Source of the DNA: Rummeliibacillus pycnus_B
GTDB taxonomy: Bacteria > Bacillota > Bacilli > Bacillales_A > Planococcaceae
DNA: 38,432 bases
Assembly (NCBI RefSeq): GCF_050459865.1
Contig: NZ_JBCMNM010000019.1
Coordinates: 1 to 38,432, forward strand
Direction of reading: 5' to 3'
Part shown: positions 30,871-38,432 of the stretch, one piece after another
How the letters are laid out: every line of letters starts with the position of its first letter
How positions within the stretch are numbered: position 1 is the stretch's first letter
Made by a program: the position numbers and the translations under genes
The notes under the pieces: generated by a model
The model's database searches: none
The model's input: the letters and a program-made list of their open reading frames with translations, nothing else
What the model was told of the DNA's origin: nothing

Positions 30871-32166
30871 TCATTGCCATTGTCTACGCATACTTGCCGC
30901 AGGAATATTAAGCTCATCTCGATATTTACTAATGGTTCTTCTGGCAATTTGGATAGCGTGTTCAGTATTAAAATATTCAGCTATTTTCTGATCTGAAAAA
31001 GGTTTAAGTTTGTTTTCCATCTGAATAAATTGTTTTAATAATATTTTTACTTTTTCTTGTGAAATATTGTCACCATTATTTGTTGCAACTTTAGAAGTGA
31101 ATAATGATTTTAATTCAAATGTTCCAACTGGTGTTTGGATATATTTGTTTGTTGTTGCACGACTTATGGTAGATTCATGCATTTCGATTTCATCAGCCAC
31201 TTCTTTTAAAGTTAGAGGAATTAATTCAGATAGTCCTTTACTAAAGAAAGTGCGTTGTTTTTTTATTAAAACATGCATTATTTTAAGTATTGTATTACGT
31301 CGTTGCTCAATACTGTTAATTAGCCAATGATAGTTTTTGTAATGAGTATGAATATATTGTTGTTCTGCACGATTAGTTGTAGGAACAGTTAAATAATGTT
31401 CGTTCAATTCTATATTTGGTAGATAGCCATCATTTAAATAAAAAACCAGTTCATTTTGTTGTATTTCTACAATAATATCTGGGCGTAAATATTCTGTGCT
31501 TCCTATTTGTGTAAAAGAGCAGGGTTTTGGATTAAGTGTTAAAATGAGTTCGTTTAGTTGTTGAACTTGAGAAACAGAACATTTTAGATTTTTTGCAATT
31601 CGTGACCACTTTTTTTCAGCAAGCATAGGTAAATAACGTTGAATCATTTCCGATAGAACTGGGTATTCAGGATAATGGTATTGACTTTGTAATATCAGAC
31701 ATTCTTCAATATTTCTTGCCCCAATCCCAATAGGTCCAATATGTTGGAGGAGTTCTATCCCTCTAGTAATGTCTTCTGTAGAATAGATTGCGCTTGTTTC
31801 TTCAATTTCCAAATATCCGTTGTCGTTTAAATTGTGAATCAAATATGTTAATAATTTCTTCGTGGTGGCATCTTTAAAATTTAAATTGACCATTTGCATT
31901 ATTTGGTCTCTAAAATTTACCTCACTAGCTTTTGTTAAATCTGTTGATTTAAGAGCTACACGTTTTGTTGACTTTACAGACGGGAGCTTTTCAATTTGTC
32001 TTGAGAATGATGAATCTTGAAGTTCAATTAATGGATTTTCCAATTCTTGTTGCCGAATAAATTGTTCTAAATCATCAGTTGAATATTGGAGTAATTCAAT
32101 GGACTGTCGAAGTTGAGCGGTCATTAACAATTTTAGTTCTTGTCGTTGTTGAAGTATAAGCTCCAT
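30871..32166 (-). CDS. rpoN: RNA polymerase sigma-54 factor (SigL)
   Basis: The 431-residue sigma factor recognises -24/-12 promoters and needs AAA+ activators. Region I is Gln/Leu-rich at the N-terminus ('LILQQRQELKLLMTAQLRQS', 'ELENPLIEL'). The core-binding region follows ('LIHNLNDNGYLEIEE', 'IGIGARNIEECLILQ', 'LTLNPKPCSF'), then the HTH ('LTLKEVADEIEMHESTISRA') and the C-terminal RpoN box 'ARRTISKYRDELNIPAASMR' (from about 408). All regions are present. AAGGAGG precedes the ATG. In Bacillus, sigma-L drives catabolic genes for amino acids and other carbon sources. No sigma-54 activator is encoded in this window, and I find no -24/-12 promoter for the phenol operon. Confidence 0.95.
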   Translation of the reverse strand: MELILQQRQELKLLMTAQLRQSIELLQYSTDDLEQFIRQQELENPLIELQDSSFSRQIEKLPSVKSTKRVALKSTDLTKASEVNFRDQIMQMVNLNFKDATTKKLLTYLIHNLNDNGYLEIEETSAIYSTEDITRGIELLQHIGPIGIGARNIEECLILQSQYHYPEYPVLSEMIQRYLPMLAEKKWSRIAKNLKCSVSQVQQLNELILTLNPKPCSFTQIGSTEYLRPDIIVEIQQNELVFYLNDGYLPNIELNEHYLTVPTTNRAEQQYIHTHYKNYHWLINSIEQRRNTILKIMHVLIKKQRTFFSKGLSELIPLTLKEVADEIEMHESTISRATTNKYIQTPVGTFELKSLFTSKVATNNGDNISQEKVKILLKQFIQMENKLKPFSDQKIAEYFNTEHAIQIARRTISKYRDELNIPAASMRRQWQ

Positions 32167-32304
32167 AACAAAATCCTCCTTAATTAATCTATCATCCTAA
32201 CAAACTTGATTTAATTTAAAAGGCGAAAAATTCTGCAATATGTAATGAATATTATACTTTATGTATCTAATATTTGGAATGGAAAGAAGTTATTCTTAGT
32301 TAAT

Positions 32305-32362
32305 TTTTTAGCATAGTAAATGTGATATAAAAAATAGAATCGACATTTACTACATTAAAAAA
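32305..32362. repeat. Inverted repeat with T-run and A-run outside the stem
   Basis: TAGTAAATGT (32314-32323) is inverted exactly as ACATTTACTA (32343-32352), 19 bases apart. Outside, TTTTTTA and TAAAAAA extend the symmetry across three unmatched bases. The T/A runs are on the wrong sides for a terminator, so an operator or transcript structure is more likely. Confidence 0.5.
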
Positions 32363-32372
32363 TGGACTAATT

Positions 32373-32409
32373 AAGGAGTTGTCCAAATGCTCATTTTTGA
32401 CAACTCCTT
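32373..32409. repeat. 11-pair hairpin, peptidase/rpoN gap
   Basis: AAGGAGTTGTC (32373-32383) pairs perfectly with GACAACTCCTT (32399-32409) around a 15-base loop. The right arm is followed by TTGTG, not a T-run. It may be a weakened terminator. Confidence 0.5.
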
Positions 32410-32463
32410 TGTGAAGAGTAACCTCTGGAGCAATAGGGAATTGTACAAACTTAATATGAAGGT

Positions 32464-32503
32464 GGGTGTTTTAAAAATGCTTCTTTACACTTTTAAGACA
32501 CCC
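32464..32503 (-). terminator. Hairpin directly after the peptidase gene (terminator-like)
   Basis: GGGTGTTTTAAAA (32464-32476) pairs over 13 positions (one G-T) with TTTTAAGACACCC (32491-32503), loop 14. It starts 5 bases after the peptidase stop codon on the minus strand. No T-run follows, so termination would be inefficient or factor-assisted. Confidence 0.45.
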
Positions 32504-32508
32504 CCTTC

Positions 32509-33630
32509 TTATGGTTGAATAATGATTAATTCTCTTGTAAATGAAGTTAATATTTCTGGTTCTCCATTTTCATTTATATATACATTATCTTCTATTCGCA
32601 CTCCACCGTAGCCAGGAATATAGATGCCAGGTTCGATTGTAAATACCATCCCTTTACGAGCAAGTGAGTCATTTTCGGAGTGAATGGAAGGTTCTTCATG
32701 TACTTCAATTCCAAGGCCGTGCCCAACCCGATTATTAAAATAGATTCCGTAGCCATTTTCTTCAATAATTTTACGTGAGGCTAGATCAAATGTTTTTAAA
32801 GGAAGATCGGCTTGAACAGATTGAAGTCCAGCAATGGTCGCTTCTTTTACAATATCGTATACTTCTTGCTGCTGTTCTGTTGGATTTCCAACTATAAATG
32901 TACGAGTAATATCTGAGCAATATCCATTTTTGATAATGCCCATATCGATCAATACAAAATCGCCTTCGCAAACCACTCTAGAACCAGGATGTCCATGAGG
33001 GAGTGCGGCATTTTCCCCAACTAGAACGATCGTATCGAAAGATGTACCGTCTGCTCCAAATTTTCGCATTAACAGCTCTAATTCAGCTACAATTTCTTGT
33101 TCTGTCATGCCAACTCGGATTTTTTTGATTCCTTCTTCCATCACTTTTTCAATAATTTCAATGGCAAGTTTTATCGATGCTATCTCATCAGGAGATTTAT
33201 GCAATCGTTGTTGACTGACAAATGGTTGGATATCTAGTACAACAGGGTGATGAAATGCTTCGATTAGCTCTATATATCTTGCATAGCTAAACGATTTCCC
33301 CTCTACGCCTATTGCGCTTCCAACATTTCCAATTGTATTTTTGACGACTTCAAAGGGGGATTCCTCATCTGAAATAGGGATGATTTTTTCAATGTTTGAC
33401 TTTTGCTTTGCGGCTTCTTCATCTAAAGCAGGGACAAATAAAAATGTATCATTTGTTTTAATATTTAGTATCAATGCCATAAACCGCTCATGTGGTTCGG
33501 AATTAAATCCAGTGAAGTAAAATATATCAGCAGGCGAAGTAATAATTCCTAAATCAATTTCATGGTGCACTAATGTCTCTTCTAGGATATTTTTACGTTC
33601 TTGAAAGGTTTGAATATTCAAATAGCTCAC
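32509..33630 (-). CDS. Xaa-Pro peptidase family protein (M24B, pita-bread fold)
   Basis: The 373-residue metallopeptidase belongs to the aminopeptidase P/prolidase family, which removes residues N-terminal to proline or splits X-Pro dipeptides. The N-terminal creatinase-like domain is about 1-130 ('LGIITSPADIFYFTGF'). The catalytic C-terminal domain carries the five metal ligands: Asp and Asp in 'VLIDMGIIKNGYCSDITRTF', His in 'GHGLGIEVHEEPS', Glu in 'FTIEPGIYIPG' and Glu in 'GGVRIEDNVYI'. Length fits the Bacillus YqhT/YkvY group. It is transcribed toward rpoN and divergent from the desaturase gene. An exact substrate cannot be assigned. Confidence 0.9.
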   Translation of the reverse strand: MSYLNIQTFQERKNILEETLVHHEIDLGIITSPADIFYFTGFNSEPHERFMALILNIKTNDTFLFVPALDEEAAKQKSNIEKIIPISDEESPFEVVKNTIGNVGSAIGVEGKSFSYARYIELIEAFHHPVVLDIQPFVSQQRLHKSPDEIASIKLAIEIIEKVMEEGIKKIRVGMTEQEIVAELELLMRKFGADGTSFDTIVLVGENAALPHGHPGSRVVCEGDFVLIDMGIIKNGYCSDITRTFIVGNPTEQQQEVYDIVKEATIAGLQSVQADLPLKTFDLASRKIIEENGYGIYFNNRVGHGLGIEVHEEPSIHSENDSLARKGMVFTIEPGIYIPGYGGVRIEDNVYINENGEPEILTSFTRELIIIQP

Positions 33631-33804
33631 CTCTGGTCAGTTGTTATTTTTATGATATCACAATTTTTAGAATATTTAATGTTATATTTGCAGGATAAGT
33701 TTATAGATACAGGAGAGTGTATTCTAAATGCTGAAACAATTACTATCGATTTCAATATCAACAAAAGCCTAGTTCTATAATCTATTATTAGTACCAGGTG
33801 TATG

Positions 33805-33835
33805 ATAGATGTCATATTATCATGATGACATCTAT
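33805..33835. promoter_or_regulatory. Perfect 11-base dyad upstream of the desaturase gene
   Basis: ATAGATGTCAT (33805-33815) is inverted exactly as ATGACATCTAT (33825-33835), with a 9-base spacer, about 67 bases before the desaturase start. In Bacillus, des genes are controlled by the DesK/DesR thermosensor, so this could be the response-regulator site. I cannot confirm that it matches the DesR box. No T-run follows, arguing against a terminator. Confidence 0.5.
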
Positions 33836-33901
33836 ATCTACTGAAAAGATAATTAAGAATGTATGATAAATCCATGAGTACAAAGGCTGGAGGGGATTTT
33901 T

Positions 33902-34984
33902 TTGACAGATCGTGAAAAGACAAAACAGCTAAGAAAAGCTGTTATACCATATGCAACATCTGATACGAAAAAAAGTGTAATGCAAATAATTAATACAATT
34001 CCACCAATGATTGCATTGTGGATAGCTGCATACATGATTTTACCTTACACTGTTTGGGGAGCTGTGGGACTAAGTGTGATTGCGGCAGGTTTTGTTGTTC
34101 GTACATTTATCATTTTCCATGACTGCACACATGGCTCTTTCTTTAAAAACAAAAAAGCCAATGATATCGTTGGTTTAATAACAGGGGTTCTTACATTATT
34201 TTCATACGAAAAATGGAAAAAAGAGCATATGATTCACCATGCTTCAAGTTCCAATTTAGATAAACGAGGGATCGGCGACGTTTGGGTCATGACAGTTGAT
34301 GAATATGTAAAAGCATCAAAATGGCAACGCTTTTGCTACAGAGCTTATCGAAATCCACTTGTCATGTTTGGTTTAGGTCCTTTATATTTAGTACTGGTTT
34401 CTAGTAGATTTAATCACAAAGATGCAAGAAAAAAAGAACGTTTCAATACTTATTTATCCAATGCAATCATTGTCGCTCTTTTCGCAGGAGTCATCTTACT
34501 GACCAATGTACAATCATTATTAATTGTACAAGGGACATCAATGTTTGTTGCAGGGGCACTTGGCATTTGGTTATTTTTCATTCAGCATACATTTGAAGAT
34601 TCTTACTTTGAAAATGAATCTGAATGGGATTATGTAAAGGCTGCTGTAGAGGGTAGTTCTTATTATAAATTGCCGATCGTTTTACAATGGGTAACTGGTA
34701 ATATTGGCTTCCATCATGTGCACCATTTAGCACCACGAGTACCTAATTATAAATTAGAAGAAGCACATAAAATGACACCACCATTGCAACAAGCAACAAC
34801 CATTACAATTAAGACTAGCTTTGAATCATTACGTTATAAATTATATGATACACCCAATAAAACATTTGTTACATTTAAGGATGTTAAAAGTCTTGTGGTA
34901 ACACATGATTCTAAAATAAAACAATCTATAGAAACAATCAAAAAGTCAGTTAATCAACCTAAGTCTAGCAAAAATGTAATATAA
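33902..34984 (+). CDS. des: Membrane fatty-acid desaturase (Des-like)
   Basis: The 360-residue membrane enzyme introduces a double bond into phospholipid acyl chains using a di-iron centre. The three histidine boxes are present: 'HDCTHGSF' (about residue 78), 'HMIHHAS' (about 110) and 'GFHHVHHLAP' (about 275). They are separated by hydrophobic pairs of helices, giving the usual 4-6 membrane segments. The C-terminus ends with a charged tail ('DSKIKQSIETIKKSVNQPKS'). The TTG start at 33902 is chosen because GGAGGGG lies just upstream. In B. subtilis des is induced by cold through DesK/DesR; those genes are not adjacent here. It stands alone with a strong terminator. Confidence 0.9.
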   Translation: MTDREKTKQLRKAVIPYATSDTKKSVMQIINTIPPMIALWIAAYMILPYTVWGAVGLSVIAAGFVVRTFIIFHDCTHGSFFKNKKANDIVGLITGVLTLFSYEKWKKEHMIHHASSSNLDKRGIGDVWVMTVDEYVKASKWQRFCYRAYRNPLVMFGLGPLYLVLVSSRFNHKDARKKERFNTYLSNAIIVALFAGVILLTNVQSLLIVQGTSMFVAGALGIWLFFIQHTFEDSYFENESEWDYVKAAVEGSSYYKLPIVLQWVTGNIGFHHVHHLAPRVPNYKLEEAHKMTPPLQQATTITIKTSFESLRYKLYDTPNKTFVTFKDVKSLVVTHDSKIKQSIETIKKSVNQPKSSKNVI

Positions 34985-35030
34985 CAGATAATTTTCCGTG
35001 GAATAACTTATCGATAATATTATATAAAAT

Positions 35031-35075
35031 AAAAAAACGTACATTACTAAGAATTTAGTGATGTGCGTTTTTTTT
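35031..35075. terminator. Strong terminator between des and bioY
   Basis: AAAAAAACGTACATTACTAA (35031-35050) pairs with TTAGTGATGTGCGTTTTTTT (35055-35074) around a GAAT loop, with two G-T or A-C irregularities. Long A- and T-runs make it potentially bidirectional. Confidence 0.9.
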
Positions 35076-35150
35076 ATGGTTACGATTAACCGATACCCCT
35101 CTTTTCAAAACAATCCATCATTATCTCTATTTTTTAGATAATCTAAAAAT

Positions 35151-35181
35151 ATGTTAACCTATTTTTATTTTTGGTTGACAT
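35151..35181 (+). promoter_or_regulatory. BirA-type biotin operator overlapping the bioY promoter
   Basis: ATGTTAACC (35151-35159) and GGTTGACAT (35173-35181) form the inverted repeat expected of a BirA box, with one mismatch and a 13-base spacer. The right arm contains TTGACA (35175-35180), a perfect -35; the best -10 17 bases later is CACAAT (35198-35203). Biotin-loaded BirA binding here would block RNA polymerase. Confidence 0.8.
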
Positions 35182-35236
35182 ATAATTCGAAATGATACAC
35201 AATAATCACGATTAAAAAAAGAAGAGAGGCGATATT

Positions 35237-35779
35237 TTGAAAAGTAAAACAATCGCTTATGCTGCACTTTTTGCAGCTTTAACATCAGTAGGTGCATTTA
35301 TTAAAATTCCAATTCCCTATATTCCTTTTACACTACAAATTCTGTTTGTTTACATGGCTGGTGCGTTATTAGGGCCAAAACTTGGATTCATCAGTCAACT
35401 AAGCTATGTATTAATCGGATTAGTGGGAGTACCAGTCTTTACGGAAGGAGGAGGTCCTAGTTATATTTTTAAGCCGACATTTGGTTATCTAATTGGTTTT
35501 GTATTAGGTGCGTTTGCAAATGGCTGGCTTATTCAGAAGTTTAATCTGAATAAAATTTATTCTATTTTCTTCGCAAATGTAGTTACGCTACTTATCGTGT
35601 ACTTTTTTGGATGTACTTGGCTGTATGGAGCAATGAAGTGGGTTGTTGAAAAACCTTTAACTCTTCATGAAACATTGTTATTCGGTTTTTATCTACCGGT
35701 TCCTGGAGATCTTTTGTTAGCCGCTATAAGCGCAATCATAATACATAAAGTTCGTCCAAGAATAAAAAAGTTCATTTAA
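35237..35779 (+). CDS. bioY: Biotin transporter BioY (ECF S-component)
   Basis: The 180-residue integral membrane protein is the biotin-binding S-component of ECF transporters. About six hydrophobic segments start with 'TIAYAALFAALTSVGAFIKI'. Family blocks are 'IPIPYIPFTLQILFVYMAGA', 'LGPKLGFISQLSYVLIGLVG', 'GGGPSYIFKPTFGYLIGFV' and 'LPVPGDLLLAAISAII'. It works with a shared energizing module (EcfA/A'/T) encoded elsewhere, or alone. AGAGAGGCG precedes the ATG-equivalent TTG start. A BirA box lies upstream. The biotin synthesis genes follow after a 453-base repeat; in Lysinibacillus sphaericus bioY is reported inside a bioDAYB operon, so the order here differs. Confidence 0.93.
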   Translation: MKSKTIAYAALFAALTSVGAFIKIPIPYIPFTLQILFVYMAGALLGPKLGFISQLSYVLIGLVGVPVFTEGGGPSYIFKPTFGYLIGFVLGAFANGWLIQKFNLNKIYSIFFANVVTLLIVYFFGCTWLYGAMKWVVEKPLTLHETLLFGFYLPVPGDLLLAAISAIIIHKVRPRIKKFI

Positions 35780-35850
35780 ATGAATCAATTTCATAATGCA
35801 AAACTTATATGAAATATACGAACATTAAATGATATCCAATTTTCTTCATT

Positions 35851-36211
35851 GTGGAGCGAAAGACGGCGAGTCCTCGAAAATGCATTCGCATTTTCTTCGT
35901 GCAGTGCTAATTCAAGGAAGCTAATTCAATGTCCTACGGAATAAGCTTGAGCTGAAAGCCCCGCAGGAAGAAATTCTTTTGTTAAAAAGAATTTCTTGCG
36001 ACGAGTAATCGCAGGAGCACATCTTTTAAGGAACAAAGCCTATAATCGCCACTTCCTGTGGCAACGGCTTCGTGACCAACATCGTGTTGGCCCGAGGAGA
36101 TTGAAGCCAAGCCCGTGGAAAGCGCCGTCTGTAGCGGAACATTTATATCAGAATATTGAAAAGTTAATGTGTTGAAATATTCGTATTTATAAATCGAAAA
36201 TTGATTCAAAT
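35851..36211 (+). repeat. Large palindromic repeat between bioY and bioD
   Basis: Terminal inverted arms GGAGCGAAAGACGGCG (35853-35868) and CGCCGTCTGTAGCGG (36123-36137) enclose several modules. A hairpin GAAAATGCATTCGCATTTTC lies at 35876-35895, and the core TCCTACGGAATAAGCTTGAG with GCCCCGCAGGAAG at 35932-35972. A second hairpin AGAAATTCT..AGAATTTCT lies at 35970-36000. The insert shared with the 13.06 kb copy follows at 36024-36094, then GCCCGTGGAAAGCGCC. The flank to 36211 matches the fragment at the window start. No coding function is supported in 35780-36232. Confidence 0.8.
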
Positions 36212-36232
36212 GAAAAATAGGAGCTGTATAGA

Positions 36233-36946
36233 ATGGGGAAATCATTTTTTATCACTGGAACTGGAACCGATATAGGAAAAACCATCGCTACTGGTTTTTT
36301 ATATTTCACATTAAATAAGCTAGGTATTAAAACAACAGTATTTAAACCTTTTCAAACTGGATTGATTGAGCAAACTCAAACTTATCCTGATTTAGGGTGG
36401 TATGAATCGGTACTTGGTGTAAAAAATACTGGATGCTTTGTTTTCGAACCAGAGACGTCGCCACATTTAGCCATTAAGATGCAACCAAAAGAAGTGAATA
36501 TTGAAATTGCTCTACAAAGAAAAAAGGAATTAGAACAAACGAATGATCTTGTTTTAATAGAGGGAGCTGGAGGATTGGCTGTTCCTTTAATAGAGCAAGA
36601 AGATAGTTTTTATATGACAAAGGATTTTATTGAAGAACTGAATATACCTGCTATTCTGGTTAGTTTAAGTGGACTTGGTTCAATACACAATGTTATTACA
36701 ACAAATTTATACGCTCAAACGTATGATATTCCTATCCATTCAGTGATTTTCAACAAATTTGATAAAGATAATGTAATTCAACAAGATAATATCCAGACTA
36801 TTGAAAAAATGCTGGAACTACCTACTTTTACTATTCCTGATTTCAAAAATGTAAAAGAAGAATTAGAAAAATACTCAGAAAAATGCATTGAATCAGAACT
36901 ATTTGTAGAAAAATTGAAAGGGGTTTTTCTTGATGGAACAATATAA
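36233..36946 (+). CDS. bioD: Dethiobiotin synthetase BioD
   Basis: The ATP-dependent enzyme closes the ureido ring of dethiobiotin from 7,8-diaminopelargonic acid and CO2. The 237-residue P-loop protein begins 'GKSFFITGTGTDIGKTIATG' with the Walker A motif at 9-17. Further BioD blocks are 'TTVFKPFQTG', 'LVLIEGAGGLAVPL' and 'AILVSLSGLGSIHNVITTNL'. AGGAGCTGT precedes the ATG at 36233. It overlaps bioA by 14 bases. No BirA box is seen directly before it, so it may be read from the bioY promoter through the repeat or have its own unrecognised promoter. Biotin genes bioB and bioF are not in the window. Confidence 0.93.
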   Translation: MGKSFFITGTGTDIGKTIATGFLYFTLNKLGIKTTVFKPFQTGLIEQTQTYPDLGWYESVLGVKNTGCFVFEPETSPHLAIKMQPKEVNIEIALQRKKELEQTNDLVLIEGAGGLAVPLIEQEDSFYMTKDFIEELNIPAILVSLSGLGSIHNVITTNLYAQTYDIPIHSVIFNKFDKDNVIQQDNIQTIEKMLELPTFTIPDFKNVKEELEKYSEKCIESELFVEKLKGVFLDGTI

Positions 36947-38294
36947 TACTCAAGACTTAGAAAATTGGGACAAAGAATATGTATGGCATCCTTTTACTCA
37001 AATGAAGCAATACCAAAAATCGAAACCACTTATTATTGAAAAAGGAGAAGGAAGCTATTTATATGATATTGAAGGGAAAAAATATTTGGATGGTTATGCC
37101 TCTCTTTGGGTTAACGTTCATGGACATAATATCCCTGAGTTAAATGAAGCACTGACAAATCAGGTACATAAAGTTGCTCATTCTACTTTATTGGGTTCTG
37201 CAAATGTTCCTTCAATTTTATTAGCTAAAAAGTTAGCAGAAATTACGCCAGGAAACTTATGTAAGGTATTCTATTCAGATACAGGCTCTGCTTCTGTAGA
37301 AATTGCACTGAAAATGGCTTATCAATATTGGCAAAATATCGATTCAGAGAAATATAAAAGAAAAAGTACATTTATCTCATTAGATGAGGCTTATCATGGT
37401 GACACGATTGGATCTGTTAGTGTAGGTGGCATGGATTTATATCACCGGATTTTTAAACCATTACTATTTGAGCGTATTTCTTTACCATCACCTCATACTT
37501 ATCGAATGTCGGAAGATGGAGATGAAGAAGCTGTAAAAAATTTCTGCCTACAGAAATTAGAAAGTTTACTTCAAGAAAAAGCTGATGAAGTAGCTGGTTT
37601 AATAATGGAACCTTTAGTGCAAGGTGCAGCAGGAATTATTACACATCCTGAAGGCTTCTTGAAAGGGGTAGAAAAACTTTGTAGAAAATATAACATTCTC
37701 CTTATTTGTGATGAGGTAGCGGTTGGCTTTGGAAGAACAGGAACCATGTTTGCTTGCGAGCAAGAAGGGGTTGTCCCTGATATTATGTGTGTAGGGAAAG
37801 GGATTACAGGCGGTTACATGCCTCTTGCAGCAACTATTACAAGTCAAAACGTTTTTGATGCTTTTTTAGGGGAAAAAGAGGAGTATAAAACGTTTTACCA
37901 TGGTCACACATATACGGGTAACCAATTATGTTGTTCTGTAGCATTAAGAAATATTCAATTGATGGAGGAAACTGCATTAATCGAAAAAGTTCAAGCGAAT
38001 GCTTTATTTGTAAAGGAAAAGTTAGAAGACTTATATAATCTAGACATTGTAGGAGATATTCGTCAACGGGGATTAATGATCGGAATTGAGATTGTTAAAG
38101 ATAAAGAATCAAAAGATATTTTCGAAATACAAGCAAACAAACTTGATAGCATTGTCTTGACTGCACGTGAAAAAGGGCTCATCGTCCGTCAGTTAGATCA
38201 AGTATTAACATTCATGCCTGTATTAGCGATGAGTCAGAGCGAACTAGAAGAAGCGATTAACATAATATATCAATCTATTTCAGAGAATATTTAG
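36933..38294 (+). CDS. bioA: Adenosylmethionine-8-amino-7-oxononanoate aminotransferase BioA
   Basis: This PLP enzyme of aminotransferase class III converts KAPA to DAPA, using SAM (or lysine, as in B. subtilis BioK) as amino donor. It has 453 residues from the ATG at 36933; a TTG one codon upstream is less well spaced from GAAAGGGG. BioA features are 'WHPFTQMKQY' at the N-terminus, 'GSASVEIALKMAYQYW', 'SLDEAYHGDTIGSVSVGG', 'LLICDEVAVGFGRTGTMFAC' and the PLP lysine Lys289 in 'CVGKGITGGYMPLAAT'. It overlaps bioD, indicating coupled translation. Which amino donor is used cannot be decided by eye. Confidence 0.93.
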   Translation: MEQYNTQDLENWDKEYVWHPFTQMKQYQKSKPLIIEKGEGSYLYDIEGKKYLDGYASLWVNVHGHNIPELNEALTNQVHKVAHSTLLGSANVPSILLAKKLAEITPGNLCKVFYSDTGSASVEIALKMAYQYWQNIDSEKYKRKSTFISLDEAYHGDTIGSVSVGGMDLYHRIFKPLLFERISLPSPHTYRMSEDGDEEAVKNFCLQKLESLLQEKADEVAGLIMEPLVQGAAGIITHPEGFLKGVEKLCRKYNILLICDEVAVGFGRTGTMFACEQEGVVPDIMCVGKGITGGYMPLAATITSQNVFDAFLGEKEEYKTFYHGHTYTGNQLCCSVALRNIQLMEETALIEKVQANALFVKEKLEDLYNLDIVGDIRQRGLMIGIEIVKDKESKDIFEIQANKLDSIVLTAREKGLIVRQLDQVLTFMPVLAMSQSELEEAINIIYQSISENI

Positions 38295-38310
38295 TTTTCT
38301 TTTCTCAGTG

Positions 38311-38432
38311 AAGCTCATCATAGTCCTACGGGAAAAGCTTGAGTTGAAAGCCTCACAGGAACGTAGTGGAGGGCGCTGGAAAATTAAAATCTTGTATAGC
38401 TATCTTAGTTGATGTGGAATTAGCGAAGACTC
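38311..38432 (+). repeat. Composite palindromic repeat, cut by the window end
   Basis: The half-element (about 38311-38374) carries TAGTCCTACGGGAAAAGCTT, GAGTTGAAAGCCTCACAGGA and GGAGGGCGC, close to the core of the 35.85 kb copy. It is followed by the AT-rich linker (38375-38415: AATTAAAATCTTGTATAGC, TCTTAGTTGATGTGG). The opening of a new element, GGAATTAGCGAAGACTC, continues past the edge. This is the same order as at 23979-24247. Confidence 0.75.

Larger units (their letters stand above)
32167..32508. other. Hairpin-rich intergenic region between the peptidase gene and rpoN
   Basis: No gene is supported in these 342 bases. A candidate rpoN promoter reads on the minus strand TTCCAA (32279-32274), 17 bases, TATAAT (32256-32251). 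Three inverted repeats lie in a row: 32305-32362, 32373-32409 and 32464-32503. None has a proper T-run on the minus strand. Confidence 0.5.

Overview
The window looks like chromosome from an aerobic, spore-forming, low-G+C Bacillales bacterium. Three things suggest this: a cotJABC spore-coat operon, Bacillus-type ribosome binding sites with several GTG and TTG starts, and an S-box (SAM-I) leader in front of methionine genes. The biotin genes and the abundance of GC-rich stem-loop repeats suggest the Lysinibacillus/Ureibacillus/Solibacillus side of the order. That placement is inference, not proof.

Layout. 1-521: repeat fragments and AT-rich DNA. 0.5-1.0 kb: an FMN-binding (PPOX/NimA-like) protein. 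1.1-2.2 kb, minus strand: cotJABC. 2.5-13.0 kb: a phenol/catechol meta-cleavage cluster. It starts with a sensor-regulator, then a flavin-dependent monooxygenase, catechol 2,3-dioxygenase, flavin reductase, hydratase, acylating acetaldehyde dehydrogenase, aldolase, oxalocrotonate decarboxylase, tautomerase and hydroxymuconic semialdehyde dehydrogenase, and ends at a strong terminator. 13.0-13.8 kb: a nest of palindromic repeats. 13.8-20.1 kb: a 49-residue protein, an endonuclease Q-type nuclease, an MFS transporter, a nucleoside hydrolase and an OatA-like acyltransferase. 20.2-25.2 kb: a Na+/H+ antiporter, a HemY-like oxidase, more repeats and a class A sortase. 25.25-30.8 kb: promoter, SAM-I riboswitch, yitJ-type gene and metH. 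30.9-33.6 kb, minus strand: rpoN (sigma-54) and an Xaa-Pro peptidase, separated by several hairpins. 33.9-38.3 kb: fatty-acid desaturase, bioY with a BirA-type operator, a large repeat, then bioD-bioA. The window ends inside another repeat.

How the genes work together. The 4.5-13.0 kb cluster encodes a complete route: phenol -> catechol -> 2-hydroxymuconic semialdehyde -> 4-oxalocrotonate -> 2-oxopent-4-enoate -> 4-hydroxy-2-oxovalerate -> pyruvate + acetyl-CoA. It uses only the dehydrogenase branch; no semialdehyde hydrolase is present. The adjacent regulator has the phenol-sensing module known from the sigma-54 activators DmpR/MopR, including the four zinc-ligand positions at identical spacing. 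That module is joined to a PucR-type DNA-binding C-terminus instead of an AAA+ ATPase. This is the most interesting coding observation.

The second theme is a family of modular, GC-rich inverted repeats found only between genes (at the window start, 13.06, 13.51, 23.98, 24.09, 35.85 and 38.31 kb). They share cores, a common insert and a common linker in different combinations and orientations.
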